64,000 nt of DNA from Areca catechu (taxonomy: Eukaryota; Streptophyta; Magnoliopsida; Arecales; Arecaceae). Position 1 is the stretch's first letter; the number at the start of each line of letters is the position of its first letter. Under the pieces are notes generated by a model, which was not told the DNA's origin, did not search any database, and saw only the letters and a list, made by a program, of their open reading frames with translations. The position numbers and the translations under genes are program-made. The stretch lies in NCBI GenBank assembly GCA_021397845.1, contig CM038049.1, positions 101,152,877 to 101,216,876 on the forward strand. The letters are read 5' to 3'. Shown here piece by piece: positions 43,701 to 54,195 of this stretch.

Positions 43701-45193
43701 ATACGCTCCAACTGAAGGACTACAAATTTTGTAACAATAGAATTAGACAACATATATACCATAAGTGATGTAAGGACTAACCTGATCAAGATAATTCTCC
43801 CCATTACTGACAATGCCTGACCCTGCCATCCCTCCACTCTATCATGAACATTCTTGACCAGCACATCACAGTCCTTATTGTGGAGCAAACCCCCAGTAAT
43901 AGGAATCCCTAAATAGTATAATGAACCTCCTTCTCCTGAATCCCAAGGATACTCTTAATCAAATGTCATCGACTGGTAGGGGTTTTAGAAGAGAAATGAA
44001 TCTCAGACTTTTGTAGATTGACTCTCTATCCCGAGGATCTATAGTAAGAGTGGAGAACTCTCCTAAATCTTTGTGTCATGGCTGCTGTTGCCCTACCCAA
44101 AAGCAAACAATTATCTACGAATAACAAATACGAGATGGGAGGGGCTGAAGGAGTGGCCAGGTATGGATGGATAGCCAACTCCCGAATTGACTACCACAAA
44201 GCACGCGGCGAGAGTCGACACTAATGATAAATAAATACGGGGATAGGGGACAACCTTGCCAAAGCCCAATAGTTGAATGGAACAATTCTGAAGGAGAGCC
44301 ATTAATGAGAATTGAAAAGAAAGGTTTGATGATGCAAGCCATAATCCTAGAAATTCAAAGAGGATGAAAGTTAAAATCTATTAGAGCCTTAGCCAGAAAA
44401 CTCCACTATATTCGGTCATAACCCTTTCCATATCAAGTTTGATAGCCATCAGTGCTCTCCTAGCTGGAGCTCTGTGGAGATTAAACATAAATTCTTGGGC
44501 TAACAAAAGATTATCAAATATAGATCGGCCTAGAATGAAGGCCCCCTGCTTAGAACAAATAAGGTGTGGAAGAACAGTCTTCATCTTATTGGCCATCAAT
44601 TTAGCACATAGCTTGTAAAGAGTATTACATAAATTGATGGGCCTAAAATGAGATGGATCACAAGCATCATTGCATTTAGGAATGAGCGCAACAAAGGTTT
44701 GCTTCCAACAGTCAGGCACCTGACTCAAAATAAAGAAATCCTGCACTACTGAAATAGCATCATACCGAATGATACTTCAATATCTCCTAAAAAATAGAGG
44801 AGGGAAACTATCAGGGCCAGGAGCTTTATCCTCCTTCATGGACCAGAGCACTGAAGTAACTTCAGCTTCAGAAATAAGTGTTGGGAGGTCATAATTTTTC
44901 CTGTAGGAAACCAATACCTCAGCGGGGCAGTAAAGGTGGAACTAGTGTCAATGGAGTCAGTCCATCTAGACCTGACAAAATAAGTAATCTCCCCTCTGAG
45001 AGCATCCTCCTTCTCAACCTAATGCCCATCAGTAGCCCGCAAGGCTCTAATTTGATTCCTGTGTCTACGAATTAGAGTGGCATGGTGAAGAAGCGGGCGT
45101 TGGATCCCCTTCCTTCAACCACTGAATCCTGAATTTCTGCCTCCAAAAGATCTCCTGCTGACTAAGAAGAGCATGATGCATAGAAAGATACCT
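43701..45193 (-). pseudogene. LINE reverse transcriptase
   Basis: RT blocks in order: QVPDCWKQTFVALIPKCND, FRPINLCNTLYKLCAKLMAN, SKQGAFILGRSIFDNLLLAQE, GLWQGCPLSPYLFII, then YLLFVDNCLLLGRA. The last corresponds to the catalytic FADD box of plant L1 elements, and here its second aspartate is Asn. The segment VKNVHDRVEGWQGQALSVMGR follows, as in other LINEs. Interrupted by stops and lacking a catalytic residue. Confidence 0.85.
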
Positions 45194-45708
45194 TCATAAT
45201 GAAGCAAAATCACTGTCCTGCAAACCACCATCCCTCTCTTCTTTCTCCTGTAGATTATGAATATGCCACTCCACAACCTCCAGTTTAGAGAAAATATTCC
45301 CAACCTCCTCCCTGTTCCATCGTAACAACCTGCATCTTAAAAGCTCTAATCTACGAGAAACCTGATACTTGGCATCCCCATGAACTGGCATTCCCCAAAC
45401 CTCCCTGGCAATGTCCCATGATTTAGGATAAGATAACCAGAACCTCTCAAATTTGAAAGGTGAATGAGCAAGGATCTTCGAAGTGGTCGACATAAGGATA
45501 GGGTGGTGGTCAGAAGCAATTCTATCCAGGTGGCGAATAAGGTACTTAGGAAAGAGATTAAGCCAATCAGGTGAAGCAAAGGCTCTATCGATCCTTTCCC
45601 ACATCCTAGCTCCCTCCTCCCAACCTGTTATTATACCAAGTGAACGGGGACCCCACAAAACCCATATCCAATAGTCCATTGGAGTCCAGAAAGTGAGTAA
45701 ACTCCCTT
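45194..45708 (-). pseudogene. LINE endonuclease C-terminal part
   Basis: The minus-strand translation has FTFW-type LLTFWTPMDYWIW, then RIDRAFASPDW and RIASDHHPIL, the last being the SDH motif of apurinic/apyrimidinic-type LINE endonucleases. It is severed at 45708 from the N-terminal half by element A. Confidence 0.82.
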
Positions 45709-46322
45709 TGATGGGGACATCGACCTGCACGAATCACGGAGTAGCACAAATTCTAGAGCAGTAAATAAATTTAAATTTGAAGAATATTTATCTATGATTT
45801 ATCTTTTATTTGAAATTTGAATTAAGATTTGGTTGGTTAGGATTTAGATATGGATAGGCTTATCTTATCCTATCTCGTATTTGAATTTGAATCATTCCTA
45901 TCTTTTTATCTTGTATTCAAATTCAAATGAGGGCTTGACAGGTCTATAAATACCACCCTCAATCCTTTATAAAAAATTAGTTTTTGAGAAAAAAAAATTT
46001 GAGTTTTTAGAAGAGTGATTCTTCTTACCTTCGCCTTCGGGCATGGGCGTGAGGCCCTAGTTATCCCCCTTTCCAACCCATTTTCTTTAACCCCTTATGA
46101 CCTTTGAGATTCAACTTAGTGCCTCTAAGTATCGAGAAGGGTGTAATGCCCTAGAGGTGAGAGGTCTCTTCATTAGGGTGAGCCCCAAAGTCCATGAGAT
46201 TCAAATCTTTCTCTTCCATCCCCACTATTCCTTTGCCAGCCCTAATACCTAAAAAAAAAAAATGGTACCCTAATCTAGGTGACTTCTAGGCTCACCAACG
46301 ATCCTATCTCTATTCCCCATCA
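45709..46322 (+). repeat. Element A 5' LTR
   Basis: TGATGGGGACATCG to CCCCATCA. TATA box CTATAAATACC at 45942-45952. Confidence 0.9.
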
Positions 46323-46326
46323 ATTT

Positions 46327-46339
46327 TGGTATCAAAGCC
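46327..46339 (+). other. Element A primer-binding site
   Basis: TGGTATCAAAGCC, four bases after the LTR; one change from the usual initiator-Met complement. Confidence 0.8.
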
Positions 46340-46553
46340 AAGAAAAATTAGAGTACCTTAGTATCTTTCCAAATTTTCTCTTACCAGCCATCCCTCACTT
46401 CCCGGATTCAACAAAAAAAAAAAAATCGTTTATCCAAGTCGCCAGCAATTTTCTTCATCCCCTCCTTCCGATCCCATTGCTGAGCATCTCTGAGCCAGCA
46501 CCCCACTTTCCCCTGCCATGACTCCTCCCAAAACTCCTCCGGACTCCTACTAG

Positions 46554-46910
46554 ATGGTGTTTGCATCAAGATTCAAGACCCTCTTGCCCCTCTCTGCCCC
46601 TCGCCCCAACATCCCGTCTCATCCTCCACCGCTGTCAGCCGGCCATGCCGACCTAGGGCTCCACATCCAAGCTCCACCGCCATGCCTGCTGAAGTCCGTT
46701 CTCCCCACTGTCTCCCTCTCCGTCGTGATCGCCCGCCCCCGCCAGCGCCTCGACCACCACCTCCTCCCCTCCAAGCGCAAGCTTGACGACTATGGCCTCG
46801 AATCCGACTCTGACTTCGATGATGCCTCTCGCCAGCTCGTGAGCATGCTCACGCCCAATCCCTTTTCCTCCTCCTCCTCCACCGCCGCCCCCTTTCCCCC
46901 TCTTTCTTGA
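46554..46910 (+). other. Gene-like GC-rich segment of unknown origin inside element A
   Basis: An open frame of 118 codons with Ser/Pro-rich ends. It contains PSKRKLDDYGLESDSDFDDA, which looks like real coding sequence, but I do not recognise a family. Its composition is unlike the AT-rich LTRs around it, so it could be a second captured host fragment. It overlaps the antisense AP-1 mu fragment at its right end. Confidence 0.4.
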
Positions 46911-47028
46911 TAAGCTTGGTGAAGAAGTGCTCAACCTGGAGGGCAGAGACGTCGCCATGGTAGTCCCGCCACACGAGGACCCAGCCCTTGATGATGAGGA
47001 GGAACAGCACCGAGACAGTGCACGCCAT
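46900..47028 (-). pseudogene. AP1M: Captured fragment of AP-1 complex subunit mu (clathrin adaptor), N-terminus
   Basis: The minus-strand translation from ATG at 47026-47028 gives SVLFLLIIKGWVLVWRDY, then GDVSALQVEHFFTKLIKKEG. This matches the first ~43 residues of plant AP-1 mu-adaptin (family pattern SALFLLDIKGRVLVWRDYRGD). AP-1 sorts cargo at the trans-Golgi/endosome. Upstream, AAACCCTAATTC before the ATG and about 60 bp more look like plant 5' UTR. The match ends at KEG. Substitutions at conserved sites (DIKGR to IIKGW) mark it as a decayed, non-functional fragment, antisense to element A. Confidence 0.85.
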
Positions 47029-47094
47029 GAATTAGGGTTTCTGTGGATCAGATCTGGATCGATCTCGCTTGTTGGACCTCAATCGCCATCCCCA

Positions 47095-47590
47095 TGGATC
47101 TCTCCACTATAGACTTCAAACAAATTCTTCTTCTTCACCACCCTCCACTCTACGATCTCCTCCTCCACTCGATCTTCACCAACACTGCTCCTCCCAACTG
47201 GAGAGCCACCACGGCCATCCTCTCCGCCCCATGCTCATCGTCGTCTTCCCCTGTGGCCGAAGCTCCTCCGATCGATGCCTTACAGCTAGATCCACGGTGC
47301 CGATCCCATCTTCAACATATGGATGCCCGAAGATGAGTGCTCCACACTGCTGCCATTGGCGCACCCTCTCCTTCCCTCGCCGTTGCTATGATCCTTCCTT
47401 CCGTCCTGTCTGCCCTCTCCCCGTGTTGCCGTCGGCATCCCAGTGCTGTAGCCGATGAACCCCCCCTTCAGAAGTCCATCTTCTATTCCACAGCATCATC
47501 CATAGGGAAAGAGTGGCATTGGCACGAACGTGAATGCAAAACCTGCATTCAGAGTCGATTTCAAGTGCAGAGTATTCTACACATCTCTTA
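47095..47590 (+). other. Further gene-like sequence inside element A
   Basis: GC-rich with open stretches (for example DLSTIDFKQILLLHHPP). No family recognised. It could include captured host DNA or the natural interior of the element. Confidence 0.3.
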
Positions 47591-47763
47591 AAGCATAGCC
47601 GATTTATCCTTTGCAGACTTTGGAATAAATGCAGGAAATAAACAAAAAGGGGAAAGAAAGGAAAATCAGAGAGAAAAAAAATATGAGAAAAAAAGAGAAA
47701 AAAGTATGGCAAAAAAAATATAATTTGGGATAGTTTTCAGAGTTACACGATTTTCAGTGCTAC

Positions 47764-48204
47764 ACAGGTCTCGGAGTCGAACAGATCTCAGTGATTGATT
47801 GGATTTGGTTTCACCAACGTCTCCCTGATCCTGACTCGACGAAGTCGAGTTTTCCCCATCTCAGGGGAATGATGGGGACATCGGCCTGCACGAATCCCGG
47901 GGCAGCACAAATTCCAAAGCAATAAATAAATTTAAATTTGAAGAATGTTTATTTATGATTTATCTTTTATTTGAAATTTGAATTAGGATTTGGTTGGTTA
48001 GGATTTAGATATGGATAGGCTTATCTTATCCTATCTTGTATTTGAATTTGAATCATTCATATCTTTTTATCTTGTATTCAAATTCAAATGAGGGTTGGAC
48101 AGGTCTCGGAGTCGAACAGATCTTAGTGATTGATTGGATTTGGTTTCACTAACGTCTCCCTGATCCTGACTCGACGAAGTCGAGTTTTCCCCATCTCAGG
48201 GGAA
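47764..48204 (+). repeat. Direct duplication of 335 bp: purine-tract region plus partial LTR in element A
   Basis: Unit 47764-48098 recurs as 48099-48433. It joins interior sequence, the hairpin, the purine tract and the first 229-237 bp of the LTR. The junction is at an 8-bp match, ACAGGTCT, present in both the interior and the LTR just before TATA. Copies differ at about five sites, all C/T or G/A. Confidence 0.88.
47834..47869 (+). promoter_or_regulatory. Hairpin and purine tract of element A, first copy
   Basis: ACTCGAC-GAA-GTCGAGT at 47834-47850, then TTCCCC-ATCTCA-GGGGAA directly before TGATGG. The second copy is at 48169-48204. Confidence 0.6.
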
Positions 48205-48821
48205 TGATGGGGACATCGGCCTGCATGAATCCCAGGGCAGCACAAATTCCAAAGCAATAAATAAATTTAAATTTGAAGAATGTTTATTTATGATTTATCT
48301 TTTATTTAAAATTTGAATTAGGATTTGGTTGGTTAGGATTTAGATATGGATAGGCTTATCTTATCCTATCTTGTATTTGAATTTGAATCATTCATATCTT
48401 TTTATCTTGTATTCAAATTCAAATGAGGGTTGGACAGGTCTATAAATACCACCCTCAATCCTTTTTAAAAATTTAGTTTTTGAGAAAAAAAAATTTGAGT
48501 TTTTAGAAGAGTGATTCTTCTTGCCTTCGCTTTCGGGCATGGGTGTGAGGCCCTAGTTATCCCCCTTCCCAACCCATTTTCTTTAACCCCTTATGACCTT
48601 TGAGATTCAACCTAGCACCTCCAAGTATCGAGGAGGGTGTAATGCCCTAGAGGTGAGAGGTCTCTTCGTTAGGGTGAGCCCTAAAGTCCATGAGATTCAA
48701 ATCCCTCTCTTCCATCCCCACTATTCCTTTGCCACCCCTAATACCTAAAAAAAACAAAAAATGGTACCCTAATCTAGGTGACTTCTAGGCTCACCAATGA
48801 TCCTATCCTTGCTCCCCATCA
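48205..48821 (+). repeat. Element A 3' LTR
   Basis: 617 bp, ending CCCCATCA before CCCTT. TATA box CTATAAATACC at 48440-48450. Confidence 0.9.
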
Positions 48822-48826
48822 CCCTT

Positions 48827-49250
48827 GAGGCTATATCAGGGGTAAAGGGTCTTCCACCTCTCTTATCCTTAGCACAGGTAATATAATTGAAGTCTCCTAC
48901 TACTACAATAGGGATTCCTTGATCAATCAAAGCTAAGACCTCATTCTAGAGGATCCTTCTCTCCCTGTAGTTTGTGCTTGCATAGACCCCAGATAACAGC
49001 CATGTCGGCTCAATAGATAAAGTCACTACCAAGGCCACATACTATGAGCATCTATGAAATACATCAATTCTAGCCATACCCGGGTCCCAAGCCACCATAA
49101 TACCCCCAACAAACCCTGAGAATCCACTGCATAGAATTCCCAGTCCTTCAATAAACATCGATGGATATGGTCTAGACTGGACCCTCCTAGTCTAGTCTCC
49201 AATAAAATACAAATAACAAGATGTGTAATTGGCAAATTCTACTAAAAGCA
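48827..49250 (-). pseudogene. LINE endonuclease N-terminal part
   Basis: Minus strand: ICILLETRLGGSSLDHI has the catalytic Glu of the endonuclease, WEFYAVDSQG follows, and VVVGDFNYI near 48890 carries the Asp/Asn motif. It is continuous with 45194-45708 once element A is removed. It nicks target DNA to prime reverse transcription. Broken by stops. Confidence 0.82.
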
Positions 49251-49519
49251 GGATAAAAGGAAGGTTTACCAGCCCCCCTCATATTCTAAACAAGATTCTT
49301 CATAACAAGAAAATTAATAGTCTTTAGGATAGTCCTTCACCTGTCCAGGGTCACACACCATACACTGGCCCTCATCCTCTACACCAACAACCTCACCTGC
49401 TTCAAATAATAACGATTTTAGTTTCCCCAATACCTCCTCATGACTCATTGGTTCAGTGACCTCCCCATTAGTCCTTAATGGTTTTGGAGTGGATTTGAAG
49501 CTCGTAAAGGCTTCAACAG
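49251..49519 (-). other. LINE sequence between ORF1 and ORF2
   Basis: No conserved domain. It continues at 51252 beyond solo LTR B. Confidence 0.5.
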
Positions 49520-51246
49520 TGGTGCGGGCACCAGAATCAGAAGAAGACTTCAGGGTTCCATCTGGATCTCTGATTGACCTTGCCCGAGAAAATTAGGGTT
49601 TGTAATAAGGATTGACCTGATCAACCCAATTTTGAGTCTGTAATTTTGTCATTTCAATTTTTGTTGAGTCATGTTGACTCAGTCCAAGTCCAGGTCCAGG
49701 TTGGCGCCATTCCCTTTGCCATAGGGTGCCACATTTTTTCTTCCATGGTCCAGCTACAAGTGGGTGCCACACTCCCTGCCACATCTCCATCCAGTGTCTT
49801 TGGTCCCCACACCATAAGAAGTAAGTTCCCCTTTTTCTTGCACCACTTGGGGGAGAAATCCATCAAGATACATCAATCCAAGGAGGAGCCAACTTCTTTC
49901 CAGATAAACCCAAGCCAGGATGGCAAGAATTTTTCTTGAAGAGAGGATCAAGGAGGTGCCCCACAATGTTCCATAAAAATCCAAGTTATAAAAGGGAAGA
50001 GAGCTTGTCTTGGGGAGAAAATCAAGGAGGCACCCAAAAGTTTCCTAAAGTGCCAAAGCCATGAAAAGAAGAAGCCTAAACTTGTGGAGCAAGACTAGGA
50101 GGTGTCTAAAAGAGCCAAACCATGAAGGGAAAATCCTTGATTCATGGAGAGATACTAGGAGACACCCCCATAACCTGCCATTTGGAGCTGATTTTCAAGT
50201 TTTCTTGGAGTTTTTGGGCCGCTCACTCATGGAAGGAGTCTTGGTTGGCCAAGGGAAGAGAATTTGATGCCTAAAGTGTAGATTAGTCCTATTAGTCCCA
50301 CATGGGAACTTGTATGGTTTTGATTTTTCTTATAGTACTATATATTAGACCCCTTTTGTAACTTGAACTTATCTTATGAAATCTTATGAATGAAATCCCT
50401 TATTTTTGAGCAAAGTCTTGTTCTTCCGCACTTATTCTGAGTGTTGAGCTCCGTGAGGGAGTAAATCCGGGTTCCCTAGGAACCTTGAGGAGGTGTGAGA
50501 TCTCCAACCCCAAAACCCTAGCTTAGTCCACCCATCTCTACTCCACCACCACCAAACCCTAGCCACTACACCATCTCCAAGGTTCTTCTTCCAAAGGGTG
50601 GCCGACCACCAGGACCCCAGTCCAACCATCTTCAAGTTAGCTACCACTGCTTCAGAGTCCATCCAGCAGATCCAGGAGAAGAAGTCCCAAATTCGCAGCC
50701 TATGAGTTCCAGATCAGCTGAAGACCTTCAGATCCCATCCTTTCTTTTACTCTGGTAACTCTTTTCCATGAGTCTCTTGTTCCTAACCTTGTTCTTCTTC
50801 TCTCCAGGATCCAGGGTTCAAGAAGAGGCCAACTTTGCCAAGGATCATTATCGGAGGATCCATTGCGAAGATACCTTGACTCCCGGGATCCAATAATCTG
50901 CTCGAGAGAGTCTTTTTTTTTTACCAAATGGAGAGATATCACTGCTAGGTAACAAGAACCTTCCCTTCTCACTTTGTCTGTTTCGTTGAATATCAGAGCA
51001 AACCCTAGATCTGGGGGTTTCTCAATCCCCAGCGATCCTACTTCTGAGTTACTCTGATAATCCACTCCTTTTAATTGTGCTTTCTGTTATTTCTTAGTTT
51101 CTTTCAACATTAGTTTATCTTTCCTTTGAGTCAAAGCCGACTTCAAAAAATATATATATAAAAAAATACATTAATCATAATTTGCTTCTGCATTCCACAT
51201 CTTCGTTCTGCATCATTTTTGGTATCAGAGTTTTCGTTCTGCATCA
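49520..51246 (+). mobile_element. Solo LTR B, same family as element C
   Basis: Starts TGGTGCGGGCACCAG and ends TTCTGCATCA. Flanked by AACAG at 49515-49519 and 51247-51251. Its last 31 bp (51216-51246) are TTTTTGGTATCAGAG, a primer-site copy, followed by a second copy of the LTR end TTTTCGTTCTGCATCA. Both LTRs of element C have the same tail, so the tail belongs to the LTR of this family. Confidence 0.9.
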
Positions 51247-51251
51247 AACAG

Positions 51252-53080
51252 TGCAGTTGATGGAAACCCAGGATGATAGCAAAACTTCCTCCTTTGACTG
51301 GTGACATCCACCATGCTTCTCCAAACTGCCTGAAGCACTATCCAAACCCTTCTTAGTATCACTACTCCTCTTCCCAACACTACCTCCCCTACTATCTTCC
51401 ATAGAACTCCCAGCATTTCCTCTTATGGTCTCAGCAATCCCTTAAGAATTAGTAAGTCCCAGATTGGTAAAGTTCATCCGTGGCAAATCGGGAACCTCCT
51501 TGATGGATTAAGAGGAAGCAGAACTATCGAGCCCCTTCCTCCCTTATTCCCTTCCATGCAAGGTTCAATGGAGCATACCTTAATAGAAGCAGAGACCCCT
51601 ACCTCAGGAAGCAGTAGAGAAGGGCTCACCGAAGGCTACAGGCTGGGAACAGGAGACATCGGTGGGCTGCAGGCATGCTTCAGAGAAAGAGCTCCATAAG
51701 CCACCAGCTGCCGGTCCCGTAGGCTAGCCTCCTCCATTGGGCCCAGTTCCATGCAATCCCCTAGCGGGCCTAATGGGCCGAAGCCCGAATGATGAGCTTC
51801 ACCATCCCCAGAAAAATCCCCAGAGCTTGCTTTTGAAGACCCGCAATCGGCCACCTTGGTTAGCTTCTACCAAACATCCGAATTCGGTGGGGAGCTCGAG
51901 GAAGAAGGAACAATAGTCATTGAAGAGTGCGATGAAAAAGAAGTATGGTTAGAATTATGTACCTTGTCCTAGTCAAACTCCCTCCTCCCCTTTGTTGGAA
52001 CCCTGGATGGCCGAGGCTGGCGCATCCGAGTTGTGATCAACCAGGGACCAAACACAGGCCTGACCATATCTTTCCCTTCCTTCCCCTCCGACATTGTAGC
52101 CTCCATTAGAGCATAACTAGTCGCTCCCTGTTCAATGGGCACCGGAGCTAAGCCCGGCTAAGAAGAACCAGTAGCAGTAGACACCCCCTCTAAGAACTTG
52201 CACCCATCTTTGTCATGACCCATCCTCCCGCATCTGAAGTAGACTCCCGGCAAATTTTCAAAGATGAACTGCTGCCAGACGTCTCCCTTCTTTCCATGAA
52301 TCAACACCCCCGACTTGAGGGGCTTACTCACGTTGATTTCCACCCTCATACGAGCATAGCCCATTTTTTTCAAGTGATCTATAAAGCTATCCACCGATAT
52401 AGCTCATCTCGCCTATGCCACCACTGCCAGGATCGTCGTCGGCTCCCAATACTCGAGTGGAAGACCCAGAAGATAGAGCCAGATGACCATTTCTGGATGA
52501 TTCTTCTCATTGGAACGAAGTTTGACAACTAATCCTCCTTCGCCAATAGTTGTCCCCCAACAAACCAAGGCCTGCCAAACTTCATCAGTAGGCATTCCCC
52601 CTCTATTTTGACCTGAATGACAAGGTGGTCTTTGATTAAAGGAAAAATCTCTAGATCGCAGTCTAGATTAAAATTCAATCGAACCTTCTTGAAGAACCAC
52701 AATGCCAGGACTCAACACCCCAGACTCTGAACAATGATGGCCAATCCTTCCCACCATCGATGTGAGGCATCCAAGACCAACACTGGTAACTCCAACACAG
52801 TTGAGAAGTATGCTTGAAGCTACTTGATCTCCTTTGGTGAGATCTGGTGTGATGTCCAAGAGGAGCCCCAAGGAGCTCCCTACACCACCTTAGCCCACGC
52901 CCGGTCATCCTCTCCTCGCTTTTGCACACCCTTGCCAGCCTCCGATCATTGTTCACCATTATCTGCCATCACTTCTTCCATACCCGGTAATTATTCAAAG
53001 AAAGTCCAAAACAAACCCAGCTTTCGCATGAATCCCAAGTCACAGCCCGTGACAACCGCACTCAACGAACCTTTTAGTTG
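51252..53080 (-). pseudogene. LINE ORF1 (DUF4283-like with zinc knuckle), broken
   Basis: Minus strand near 52590-52410: VWLYLLGLPLEYWEP-type sequence typical of the DUF4283/ORF1 RNA-binding region of plant LINEs. Near 52394-52170: RMRVEINVSKPLKSGVLI, then VYFRCGRMGHDKDGC. The last is a CCHC knuckle whose first Cys is replaced by Tyr. The C-terminal part towards 51252 is low-complexity. ORF1 coats the LINE RNA. Several stops. Confidence 0.75.
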
Positions 53081-53082
53081 AT

Positions 53083-53174
53083 GGGTGCGATCATACCAGC
53101 ACTAATGCATTGGATCCTATCAAAACTCCATAGTTAAGCATGCTTGGGCAAGAGTAGTGCTAGGATGGGTGAAC
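53083..53174 (+). pseudogene. Truncated 5S rRNA sequence
   Basis: Starts exactly at the mature 5' end (GGGTGCGATCATACCAGCAC) and runs through the internal promoter: A box AGTTAAGCATGCTTGGGC and C box AGAGTAGTGCTAGGATGGG. It breaks off at GGGTGAAC, losing the last ~28 nt. Differences from plant 5S are nearly all C-to-T or G-to-A, several at CpG. It sits next to the LINE 5' end. It could come from 5S rDNA or from a 5S-bearing retroelement such as Cassandra. Confidence 0.85.
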
Positions 53175-54195
53175 CTTTAGTCTCTTTGCTAAAACCTAAA
53201 TATTGCATGTTTCAGACACTCTATCATATTACCTAGTGTTGCCGCTGATATCGCCATGGCCTGTAGCTCTGACATGGTGCAGACTCGTTGGGCTCCCATT
53301 GGGTACTCAATCCTCTTCCGACATGGCCTATAGAAAAGAGGAGACCTGGGTCGGGGATTCTAGCAGGGACTCTCCGACGATCAAGTCAGATTAGGATGAT
53401 CAAGGGAAATAGAATCTCTGTGGCGAAGAGCTTGGGACTCTCCGCATAGAGGATGAAAGATGGAATTTGAAATGGAAAGACATGGTCAAGTAGAGATTAG
53501 AGAGCTACGAGGTTCTCTTGGCTGGTTCCTTGACCATTTTCTCTCTGAGTCTTACCAATTGCTTCTCTACTTTTTCTCTTGAGGATCCTTTCTTATATCT
53601 TTATATGAGTAGGAGTGGCCCATACCAAGCTTGGGGCTTCATTGAGATGTCCCTTTCCTTGTATCCCTTTCCAAAGGGGTTCTCCTTTGTCTGTAGCCTC
53701 TCTCTGTTGGACTGGTCCTCTAGAGGAGATCCTTCTATTTGGGGGTGATCGCTGGCGTAGTATAGATCTTGTCCCTCTGGTGGTGCAATTTTTTTTGGGA
53801 GGGGCAGCATTGTGCCGCTATGTCCTAAGCCATGACGAAGTATTTCTATTCCAAGAGGGACTATTGGAGTGTTGCAAGGCTTGTGCCTTTAATGAAATAC
53901 TCCTCTTGGAGGAGGTTCAGGTTCTATGTTACGAGGAACGGTTTCTTTAGTTACATGGTTGTTGACGTGGTGGTGTGCCACAAGGTGTGGGGCCTGTCGG
54001 AGCATACAATGCACAGAACATGCGGGTAATGCATTGTAGAGTTTGAATTCTTCGACAGGGCATATGCCACTTCTGGGAGGTTGCAAGTAGCTGGAAGCTT
54101 CCACGTCACAGTCTGTACCTCTGCTAGTCCTCCCTCTTTTTGTCACTGGTAGGAACTCTAAACTCGGTAGGAGGAGAGGGGAGAGCTCGATTCGG
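53175..54195 (-). repeat. Probable Tat-type LTR remnant, minus orientation
   Basis: The plus-strand motif GGACTCTCCGACGATCAAGT at 53367-53386 matches the U5 motif of Tat-1 and Tat-2. Upstream in minus sense, a TATA-like CATATAAAGATATAAG lies near 53594-53610. No internal region is attached. No coding sequence recognised. Confidence 0.45.

Larger units (their letters stand above)
45709..48821 (+). mobile_element. Element A: small non-autonomous LTR element carrying captured host DNA
   Basis: 3113 bp flanked by CCCTT (45704-45708 and 48822-48826). LTRs are 614 and 617 bp and begin TGATGGGGACATCG. The primer site is TGGTATCAAAGCC. It has no gag or pol. The GC-rich, gene-like interior includes an antisense fragment of an AP-1 mu-adaptin gene. 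The end has a duplicated purine tract and partial LTR. By eye the LTRs differ at several per cent, mostly transitions. Confidence 0.9.
42120..53080 (-). mobile_element. L1-type LINE, minus strand, decayed, with two nested LTR insertions
   Basis: Leftwards from 53080: ORF1 with a zinc knuckle, apurinic endonuclease, reverse transcriptase, a zf-RVT-like region and RNase H. That is the order of plant L1-clade LINEs. Removing element A and solo LTR B leaves about 6.1 kb, normal for the family. All frames are interrupted. The ends and target duplication are not fixed. Confidence 0.88.

Noticed and set aside
46554..46910. 118-codon frame in element A as an expressed element gene
   Set aside because: Not gag- or pol-like and overlaps an antisense host fragment; kept only as gene-like sequence of unknown origin.
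51216..51246. Reading the tail of solo LTR B as a private deletion scar of a longer element
   Set aside because: Both LTRs of element C carry the same 31-bp tail, so it belongs to the family LTR.
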